Assembly (NCBI GenBank): GCA_947424995.1
Contig: CANDYO010000144.1
Coordinates: forward strand, 1-5,209
Length of the DNA stretch: 5,209 nt
Source: Rickettsiales bacterium
GTDB taxonomy: Bacteria; Pseudomonadota; Alphaproteobacteria; Rickettsiales; CANDYO01
Direction of reading: 5' to 3'
Numbering within the stretch: the first letter of the stretch is position 1; every line of letters starts with the position of its first letter. The notes beneath the pieces are model-generated. The model was not told the origin of the DNA. It made no database searches and saw only the letters and a list, made by a program, of their open reading frames with translations. A program made the translations under genes and the position numbers. Below are positions 1 to 5,209 of the stretch, piece by piece.

Positions 1-54
1 AACAATAAAATATACAAAGCTTATCAGTTAGGTGGAATACAGGAAGCGAAATAA
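1..54 (+). CDS. possible C-terminal tail of an upstream gene (partial)
   Basis: Frame 1 is open from the first base for 17 codons (ending GGIQEAK) and stops at TAA 52-54. The short peptide reads plausibly as a hydrophilic protein tail, but it is too short to identify or to prove coding. It could equally be chance, since 17 open codons are common even in AT-rich DNA. No terminator-like hairpin follows the stop. The call rests only on the open frame at the window edge. Confidence 0.25.
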   Translation, partial: NNKIYKAYQLGGIQEAK

Positions 55-373
55 AAAATAAATTCTATCTTTATAATTTAGAGGAGAGAGAATAAAGGGA
101 TGCTTATAGAGTGGAGTACAAACGGTGTAGGGCAGGGGAATAGGCTTACTATTACGCACCTAATTTTACTAATCTCTTTATATATGCATAATAGGATTTG
201 CAATTTAACGATTATTTCAAAAACATTATTCAGCTGTTCAGCCAATAAATACGATTTCAAGACGTTACATATAATAGGTTATGCAAAAACAAACTTTGAA
301 GCTAGAAGTTGCTTGTCGGACATTAAACTTAAGAACAAGAATTGGATCATTTATTATACAAATAGAAATTTGA
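55..373. other. leader region without a convincing gene
   Basis: About 320 bases lie between the first stop and the inverted repeat ahead of the ATPase promoter. Two overlapping open frames exist here, plus-strand 100-417 and minus-strand 78-260. Neither encodes a recognisable domain, both are rich in Ile, Leu, Cys and Asn as expected of translated AT-rich non-coding DNA, and they contradict each other. A purine-rich stretch (GAGGAGAGAG, 81-90) resembles a Shine-Dalgarno sequence but sits about 13 bases before the ATG at 100. The stop of the plus-strand frame falls inside the -35 box of the downstream promoter. I see no tRNA, CRISPR or insertion-sequence end. It could be a decayed gene. Confidence 0.5.
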
Positions 374-405
374 GTCGCCAAAGTTGCATATACAACTTTA
401 GCGAC
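374..405. repeat. 13-bp near-perfect inverted repeat upstream of promoter
   Basis: The left arm GTCGCCAAAGTTG (374-386) and right arm CAACTTTAGCGAC (393-405) pair at 12 of 13 positions, with one C-A mismatch (379/400). The spacer is the six bases CATATA. The repeat ends 8 bases before the -35 box of the ATPase promoter. There is no U-run after it in either direction, so an ordinary intrinsic terminator is unlikely. The position and dyad symmetry would suit a regulator binding site for a dimeric protein; a cruciform, or a relic of a small palindromic element, are alternatives. The symmetry is seen directly; the function is inferred. Confidence 0.7.
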
Positions 406-413
406 GTGATTTC

Positions 414-457
414 TTGACGTAAACAGTAATGTTGATATAATGGTTATATAATATAAT
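414..457 (+). promoter_or_regulatory. strong sigma-70-type promoter for the ATPase gene, with tandem -10 boxes
   Basis: The -35 box TTGACG (414-419) matches five of six consensus bases. A 16-bp spacer separates it from a perfect -10 box TATAAT (436-441). Two more perfect TATAAT hexamers follow at 447-452 and 452-457, overlapping by one base; they lack a good -35 at the right distance and may be chance in AT-rich DNA or a secondary start. Transcription from the first -10 would begin near 447-449, leaving a leader of about 30 bases before the ATG at 478. Confidence 0.75.
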
Positions 458-477
458 AAGCCAAGATCAAAAATTTT

Positions 478-1914
478 ATGAAAAAACCTTATTTTATTGG
501 TCGGATTAAAGAGCTAACCGCTCTCAACGACCTAACGCAGAAAAAATCGGCAAGCTTGGTTGTCATTAGAGGTAGACGCCGTATTGGAAAAAGTAGATTG
601 GTAGAAGAATTTGCTAAAAAACATAGATTCATAAGATTTTCTGGATTGCCTGAAGGTGATAAATTAACTACCCAAGATCAAAGAAATGAATTTGTAAAGC
701 AGTTAGCTCAAGCAACAGAATTAGTTGAAATAAATGTGACCGATTGGACTGAATTGTTTAACGCTTTAGCATCTCAAGTTAAAACAGGTAAAGTGATAAT
801 ATTATTTGATGAAATTTCCTGGATGGCATCTGGAGATAATACCTTCTTACCAAAACTTAAAAATGCATGGGATATGCAGCTTAAAAGTAATCCAGAGTTG
901 GTTCTAATTTTATGTGGCAGTGTTTCCAGTTGGATTGAAGAAAATATTTTAAATTCTACTGGTTTTGTTGGAAGGCTTTCATTAGTGCTAGATCTAGAAG
1001 AATTATCACTTCTTGAAAGTAGTAATTTTCTTAATCACTTGGGTCTTAAAGGCGAGCCGTATGAAAAATTTAAAATACTTAGCGTCACTGGTGGTGTACC
1101 AAGATATCTTGAAGAAATTAAACCACAACTGACGGCTGAAGAGAATATAAAAGAATTATGTTTTACTAGAAGTGGAGTCTTATTTCGTGAATTTGAGGAC
1201 ATTTTTAGTGATATATTTTCTAGTCGTTCCTCAATATACAGAAAAATAGTAGAATTGTTAGTTTCTGGAAAAAAAGAACATGAACAAATTGCAGAATATC
1301 TTGGAGTGCAAGCAAGCAGCCATGTGAGTAAATACCTAGAAGAGTTATTATTGTCTGGCTTTCTCAAAAGAGACTATACGTGGTCAATAAACAAATATAA
1401 ACCATCAAAACTTAGTCAATATAGGTTATCTGATAACTATTTGAGGTTTTATCTAAAATATATAGAGCCTAATAAAACAAAAATTGAGAATGGTCATTTT
1501 GAGGGGCAATCAATAACCAACTTGCCTGGCTATAGTACTATAATGGGATTTCAATTTGAAAACTTGGTTTTGAATAATAGGAAATTAATTTGGAATGAAC
1601 TCAGGGTTTATCCAGAAGATATCATTAGTGATAATCCATATTTTCAGAATAAACAAGTTCGTAAAAAAGCTTGCCAAATTGATTATATGATTCAATTAAA
1701 AACGAATATGTTGTTTGCGTGCGAGATAAAATTTTATAAAGGAACTATTAAAAAAGATATTATTGAAGAAAGCAAAATAAAGCTTAATAATCTATATTTA
1801 CCTCGTGGATTTAGTGTTAAGCCAGTGTTAATTCATATAAATGGAGTAGTAGAATCTATAAATGATGAAAATTACTACTATAAGATTATTGATTTTAGTG
1901 AGTTCCTTTCTTAA
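478..1914 (+). CDS. AAA+ ATPase with C-terminal DUF234 / PD-(D/E)XK-like domain
   Basis: This 478-residue protein has the order of the COG1672 'archaeal-type' ATPase family (ATPase_2 plus DUF234). An N-terminal FIGR motif (6-9) precedes Walker A GRRRIGKS (32-39), and Walker B ends in LFDE (109-112). A sensor-1-like strand ends in CGS (146-148), then come GFVGR with R166, and GGVPRYL (205-211). A winged-helix-like segment follows (about 245-300), then the YRLSDNYLRFY signature (315-325). The C-terminal domain keeps E361, D402 and EIK (416-418), spaced as in PD-(D/E)XK nucleases. All ATPase motifs are intact and the length is normal. No signal peptide or membrane segment is seen, so it is probably cytoplasmic. 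Biological role and substrate of the family are poorly known; DNA binding or cleavage is inferred from the fold. The ATG at 478 fits the FIGR-proximal start of relatives, but no Shine-Dalgarno sequence precedes it; a strong promoter lies about 40 bases upstream. Confidence 0.88.
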   Translation: MKKPYFIGRIKELTALNDLTQKKSASLVVIRGRRRIGKSRLVEEFAKKHRFIRFSGLPEGDKLTTQDQRNEFVKQLAQATELVEINVTDWTELFNALASQVKTGKVIILFDEISWMASGDNTFLPKLKNAWDMQLKSNPELVLILCGSVSSWIEENILNSTGFVGRLSLVLDLEELSLLESSNFLNHLGLKGEPYEKFKILSVTGGVPRYLEEIKPQLTAEENIKELCFTRSGVLFREFEDIFSDIFSSRSSIYRKIVELLVSGKKEHEQIAEYLGVQASSHVSKYLEELLLSGFLKRDYTWSINKYKPSKLSQYRLSDNYLRFYLKYIEPNKTKIENGHFEGQSITNLPGYSTIMGFQFENLVLNNRKLIWNELRVYPEDIISDNPYFQNKQVRKKACQIDYMIQLKTNMLFACEIKFYKGTIKKDIIEESKIKLNNLYLPRGFSVKPVLIHINGVVESINDENYYYKIIDFSEFLS

Positions 1915-1960
1915 AATTACTTGATTATTCTAAAAAATATGCTACTAGGAGTAATTTTAA
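1911..1960. repeat. 10-bp perfect inverted repeat spanning the ATPase stop codon
   Basis: TTAAAATTAC (1911-1920) and GTAATTTTAA (1951-1960) are exact reverse complements with a 30-base spacer. The left arm contains the TAA stop (1912-1914). A second, overlapping pair, CTACTA (1942-1947) and TAGTAG (1970-1975), could form a competing hairpin. The stem is almost all A-T and has no U-run after it, so it is at best a weak transcript-end or RNA-stability structure. In DNA this AT-rich, chance symmetry is possible. Confidence 0.4.
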
Positions 1961-2032
1961 AAAAGTGATTAGTAGGCCTGAGTATCTAAAGCTGCTCATA
2001 ATAAATTAGATGATATTCCAATGCAAAAATGA

Positions 2033-2069
2033 ACTCTGAAGGTGCTTAAGTTCAGACTTGCTTCAGAGT
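2033..2069. repeat. 9-bp perfect inverted repeat in the gap before the SNF2 gene
   Basis: ACTCTGAAG (2033-2041) and CTTCAGAGT (2061-2069) pair perfectly around a 19-base loop, which itself holds AAGT/ACTT (2048-2051/2056-2059). Just outside, ATGAA (2029-2033) and TTCAT (2074-2078) extend the symmetry with a small offset. No U-run follows on the plus strand; read on the minus strand the hairpin is followed by a short T-tract. It might be a weak terminator on the minus strand, an mRNA structure between the two genes, or an operator. Function unknown. Confidence 0.5.
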
Positions 2070-2132
2070 AAAATTCATAGCATAAAAATAGAAAAATTAC
2101 TAATGAGTGGATAAAAGTTAGATGATTAAAGT

Positions 2133-2136
2133 AGGA
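2133..2136 (+). promoter_or_regulatory. Shine-Dalgarno AGGA for the SNF2 gene
   Basis: AGGA lies 4 bases before the ATG at 2141 and 10 bases before a second in-frame ATG at 2147 (codon 3). Neither spacing is ideal, so the protein may begin at either Met. An in-frame TAG at 2132-2134 blocks any longer start, which shows that the missing N-terminal domain is not encoded in frame upstream. Confidence 0.5.
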
Positions 2137-2140
2137 AATA

Positions 2141-5100
2141 ATGATTATGAAAAATGGTATAGAAAATCTTGACTATAGAACAAAGAGCTGGCTTGCTCAA
2201 TTAAAAGAATTAAATAGCAATGAGATTGTTGATGAGCCAAATAAGAAAATTATCCTTTATCGCCTCAGCCAAGTGATTCAAAATGCTATACCAACTTTCA
2301 TGGTTACTCCAGTTAGTGTCAATTTACGTAAAAACGGCAGTTACGGAAAATATAATGAATATCGCTATAATCCAAGCAAACCATCTAAATATTTAAAAAC
2401 CATTGATTATGGAATTCTCAATAATCTCAATAAAATGTCGGAAGATGATTATTATACTGATGTTATCCATTGTAGCTTAGAGGGTAGAAAGGGAGCAAAA
2501 ATATTTGCTGAGGTTTTGGGTACAGGGCGCTGTTTCTGGAGCAATCCTGATGATGTTGATACAGCAGAAAAGATATTAACACTAGAAAGTCCTAGAAAAG
2601 CTGAGACTGATTGGAAAATTAATGACAATGCTACTCAGCAGTTTATTTGTAATACTAAAGAAGGATCTAGTCACACTATACCAACATCTCCAGCTTGGTA
2701 TATTGATTTAAGTAAGAATAGCTGTGGCATATTAGAAAGTAAAATAGATAACGATAAATTAGCATTATTGCTTCAATCACCTCCAATTAGCATTTCTGAA
2801 ACCGAAGCCATTCGTAAGAGCTTAAAAGACATCACCGCCAAAGACGCAGCTCTACCTAAAATATTGCCAGAAGCTAAAGTGCATAAAATAATTCCAACTG
2901 CCCATTTGTATTTGACCAGCGATGATATGTATGTAAAACATCAATATTATAATAATCTTCCATTTGCAGAATTATCATTTGATTATTTAGGACAAAAAGT
3001 AAAATATTCTGAGGCTTTTGCGCAAATTGGTAAAGAGCGACTTGTCTTTAGAGACGGCGAAGTACTAAAAATACCTTATGATTCAGTGGAGCAAACTAGA
3101 ATAGTTGAGCTACTGCGGCAATATAATATATTTCATTTTGATGAGTTTGGCCTTTCAACTTATGAACATCCTGATGCTTTTGCAATGAATTATTGTATGA
3201 ATAGTAATGGTACTATTGATAGAGATGAAAATCTATGTCTTTGGAAAGAATTTATCCATACTAGAGCTCAAGGTTTAAGGGATAGAGGGATAGTGATTAC
3301 TAGTGATAATAATTTTCCAATTCCGGTGGTTAATATTATTTATCCGCAAGATGATTGGCAGGCCTCAGTAGAGGAGTCTTCTAGTAGCAACTGGTTCGAT
3401 TTTGAAATTGGTATTTACGCTGATAATAAAAAAATCAGCTTACTGCCAGTTTTAATAAATCTATTAAAGGGGAGGGGAGTAAGTCGTGGAGATATTTTTG
3501 ATGATCTAGATAAATTGAAGCCCGGAGACGATATACTTGTAAGTATCTCTAAGCATGATGCTATTATACTGCCAGCTGATCGAGTTAAACAATTATTGTT
3601 ATTTTTAAAAGATCTGCATGGGTTTCAAGACTATGATTATAAAAATAATGAAGGCTTAAAATTAAGTAAAGCAGAGACTTTAGGTTTAGCTCAATTACAC
3701 GATAATAATGCACTTAATTGGAATGGTAGTAAAAAATGGCAAGAGTTAATAGAAAAGCAAAAACAAGGTCTAAGCATCGGTGAAGTAGAGGAACCAAAGG
3801 GACTTACAGTAAAATTACGTAATTATCAACATGATGGATTACGCTGGCTTAAATTTTTACAAGAAAATCAATTTGGTGGGATTTTAGCTGATGATATGGG
3901 CTTAGGTAAGACTATTCAAACTTTGGCTCATATTATGTTAGCTAAAGAACATGGACTGCTTAATAAACCAGTATTGATTATTGCTCCTACAAGTGTAGTA
4001 TTTAATTGGCTAAAAGAAATAGAAAAATTTACTCCAAGCCTTAAAGCTTTACTGCTTTACGGCAATGATCGTAAAAAGTTAATCGATACCTGTCATGAAT
4101 ATGACATCATCCTCAGTACTTATCCTTTGATTCTACGCGATCAAGAAAAATTAGCGAAAATAGAATTTTATATGATTGTGCTAGATGAGGCGCAATATAT
4201 TAAAAACGCTCAAGCTAAAGTTACTCAAGCTATAGCTGATTTAAAGAGTGAACATAGACTTTGCTTAACTGGTACGCCAATGGAGAATCATTTGGGAGAG
4301 CTATGGTCATTGTTTCATTTTTTAATGCCAGGATTTTTAGGTAATAAAAAGCAATTTCAAGAATTTTATCGAACTCCTATTGAAAAAGATCATGATGCAG
4401 ATAGGCAGCAAGGATTGGTCAGAAAAATTAGACCATTCATTTTAAGAAGAAGTAAAGATGATGTGCTCACTGAATTACCTAAAAAGACTACTATTATCCA
4501 ATATGTGGAATTAGAACAAGATCAACGTGATTTATACGAAACCATCCGGGTTAGTGTTCAAAATGAGTTAATGAAGGGTATAGCAGCTCATGGTTTGCAT
4601 AAGAGTCAGATTGCCATTCTAGACGGCTTACTAAAATTACGCCAAGTTTGTTGTGATCCGAGACTGGTTAAATCAGAAACTGCTCGTAAAGTGCAAAGCT
4701 CAGCTAAACTAGAGGCATTAAAGATAATGCTTAAAGAGATGGTTGAAGAAAAGCGGCGGATTTTATTATTTTCTCAATTTGTTGGAATGCTGGAGTTAAT
4801 TGAGCAAGAGTGTCAGGTTATGGGAATCAAATATTTAAAACTAACTGGTGAGAGCAAAAACAGAGATCTGTTAGTAAACGAATTTCAAACTGGAGAGATA
4901 CCATTATTTTTGATTAGTTTGCGAGCTGGCGGTACCGGCTTAAATCTTACGGCTGCTGACACTATAATTCAATATGACCCTTGGTGGAATCCTGCTGTAG
5001 AACAGCAAGCTGCTAGTCGTGCGCATCGTATGGGGCAAGAAAAGCCAGTTTTTGTTTACAAAATGATTAGTAAACTGCGACAAGTGGTCGCATGGAAAGG

Positions 5101-5179
5101 TTGTTTCTCTCTTGGCAAGATGAAGAAACCACCATTGTCACATGGTGAATCTAGGGCTCTGAATCAAGAGCGAGCCTGA
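2141..5179 (+). CDS. SNF2-family DNA helicase/translocase, N-terminally shortened and interrupted near its 3' end
   Basis: This belongs to the HepA/SNF2 superfamily 2 (COG0553), ATP-driven translocases that move along duplex DNA and remodel bound proteins. Residues 17-550 match the long N-terminal region of bacterial SNF2 proteins: WLAQL (17-21), TGRCFW (128-133), AWYIDL (185-190) and SPPIS (213-217). The helicase core follows: RNYQ (560-563), motif I DDMGLGKT (584-591), motif II DEAQ (682-685), motif III LTGTP (709-713), FSQF (877-880), motif V RAGGTGLNL (928-936) and motif VI QAASRAHRMGQ (956-966). All catalytic motifs look intact. Two defects stand out. The SWIM zinc finger (CxC...CxH) usual before WLAQL is absent. 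After YKMISK (973-978), where relatives read GTVEEKIL, homology ends at base 5074 and residues 979-1012 are translated from a structured insertion. True exon sequence is therefore probably 2141-5074; function would need splicing. Family assignment is firm, the cellular role unknown. Confidence 0.88.
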   Translation: MIMKNGIENLDYRTKSWLAQLKELNSNEIVDEPNKKIILYRLSQVIQNAIPTFMVTPVSVNLRKNGSYGKYNEYRYNPSKPSKYLKTIDYGILNNLNKMSEDDYYTDVIHCSLEGRKGAKIFAEVLGTGRCFWSNPDDVDTAEKILTLESPRKAETDWKINDNATQQFICNTKEGSSHTIPTSPAWYIDLSKNSCGILESKIDNDKLALLLQSPPISISETEAIRKSLKDITAKDAALPKILPEAKVHKIIPTAHLYLTSDDMYVKHQYYNNLPFAELSFDYLGQKVKYSEAFAQIGKERLVFRDGEVLKIPYDSVEQTRIVELLRQYNIFHFDEFGLSTYEHPDAFAMNYCMNSNGTIDRDENLCLWKEFIHTRAQGLRDRGIVITSDNNFPIPVVNIIYPQDDWQASVEESSSSNWFDFEIGIYADNKKISLLPVLINLLKGRGVSRGDIFDDLDKLKPGDDILVSISKHDAIILPADRVKQLLLFLKDLHGFQDYDYKNNEGLKLSKAETLGLAQLHDNNALNWNGSKKWQELIEKQKQGLSIGEVEEPKGLTVKLRNYQHDGLRWLKFLQENQFGGILADDMGLGKTIQTLAHIMLAKEHGLLNKPVLIIAPTSVVFNWLKEIEKFTPSLKALLLYGNDRKKLIDTCHEYDIILSTYPLILRDQEKLAKIEFYMIVLDEAQYIKNAQAKVTQAIADLKSEHRLCLTGTPMENHLGELWSLFHFLMPGFLGNKKQFQEFYRTPIEKDHDADRQQGLVRKIRPFILRRSKDDVLTELPKKTTIIQYVELEQDQRDLYETIRVSVQNELMKGIAAHGLHKSQIAILDGLLKLRQVCCDPRLVKSETARKVQSSAKLEALKIMLKEMVEEKRRILLFSQFVGMLELIEQECQVMGIKYLKLTGESKNRDLLVNEFQTGEIPLFLISLRAGGTGLNLTAADTIIQYDPWWNPAVEQQAASRAHRMGQEKPVFVYKMISKLRQVVAWKGCFSLGKMKKPPLSHGESRALNQERA

Positions 5180-5209
5180 CAATGTAACGAAGGACATTTT
5201 AGTCCGGGG
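5075..5209 (+). mobile_element. 5' end of a probable group II intron (domain I), continuing beyond the window
   Basis: Helicase homology stops at base 5074 and G+C jumps to 65 of 135 bases (48%), against 18 of 60 in 4861-4920. The new sequence is densely self-complementary. TGCGAC/GTCGCA (5076-5081/5087-5092) is perfect. Bases 5099-5108 pair with 5124-5133 at 9 of 10 positions. CATTGTCA/TGACAATG (5133-5140/5177-5184) is perfect and encloses AGG+GCTCT/AGAGC+CCT (5153-5160/5167-5177, with a GAG bulge). GGAC/GTCC (5192-5195/5202-5205) closes a small loop. The text, including GAGCGAGCCTGACAATG, resembles domain I of bacterial group II introns from memory. Against this, the start reads CTGCG rather than the usual GTGCG, so the exact boundary (5075 or 5076) and the class are uncertain. 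The reverse transcriptase and domains V-VI would lie downstream. The orientation matches the host gene. Confidence 0.6.

Noticed and set aside
78..260. Minus-strand open frame of 60 codons
   Set aside because: It is low-complexity hydrophobic sequence, overlaps the plus-strand frame, and shows no ribosome-binding site or family resemblance.
100..417. Plus-strand open frame of 105 codons
   Set aside because: It has no recognisable domain, a poor ribosome-site spacing, an odd amino-acid mix, and its 3' end overlaps the inverted repeat and the -35 box of the next promoter. It is most likely chance, or a decayed gene.
374..420. Intrinsic terminator at the inverted repeat ahead of the ATPase
   Set aside because: The stem is good, but no run of T follows on either strand, so a regulatory or palindromic element is more likely.
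1035..1367. Minus-strand open frame of 110 codons inside the ATPase gene
   Set aside because: It lies wholly antisense to a well-supported gene with intact motifs and encodes no recognisable protein.
2058..2088. Possible promoter for the SNF2 gene (TTGCTT with a TA-rich hexamer about 19 bases downstream)
   Set aside because: Both boxes match the consensus poorly and the spacing is off. AT-rich DNA produces such matches by chance.
2122..2172. Short frame of 16 codons starting at ATG 2122 and overlapping the SNF2 start
   Set aside because: It has no good Shine-Dalgarno sequence and no homology. It could be a regulatory upstream peptide, but nothing beyond its position supports that.
5075..5179. 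Residues 979-1012 as a genuine C-terminal domain of the helicase
   Set aside because: The sequence departs from the family exactly at the composition break and is better explained as translation of a structured RNA element.

Overview
This is an AT-rich stretch (roughly one third G+C in the genes) of bacterial DNA. It carries two complete or near-complete plus-strand genes, a leader region with a strong promoter, and the edge of what looks like a retroelement. The base composition, the type of AAA+ ATPase, the proteobacterial style of the SNF2 protein and the apparent group II intron would fit an obligate intracellular alphaproteobacterium such as a member of the Rickettsiales. That is an impression from composition and gene style, not a demonstrated assignment.

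Layout. Bases 1-54 may be the last codons of an upstream gene. Bases 55-477 hold no convincing gene. They end in a near-perfect 13-bp inverted repeat (374-405) and a textbook sigma-70-type promoter (TTGACG, 16-bp spacer, TATAAT; 414-441). This promoter drives a 478-residue AAA+ ATPase (478-1914) of the COG1672 type, with a C-terminal DUF234-like domain that keeps PD-(D/E)XK nuclease-like residues. A 226-base gap (1915-2140) with two perfect inverted repeats follows. Then comes a long SNF2-family helicase/translocase gene (from 2141) with all the main helicase motifs.

The SNF2 gene is abnormal at both ends. The N-terminal SWIM zinc-finger region usual for this family is absent. At about base 5075, just after motif VI, the helicase homology stops where the family normally reads on as Gly-Thr-Val-Glu-Glu. 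The DNA changes abruptly to 48% G+C (65 of 135 bases) and folds into nested hairpins that resemble domain I of a bacterial group II intron in the same orientation as the gene. The open frame continues into this element for 34 unrelated residues and stops at 5177-5179. If the intron is complete and splices, the helicase would be restored; if not, it is a truncated chimera. The rest of the element, including any reverse transcriptase, lies beyond the window.

The two genes are probably not tightly co-transcribed, and a shared function is not shown. A nucleic-acid-responsive ATPase/nuclease beside a SNF2 translocase is at most a weak hint of an accessory or genome-defence locus.
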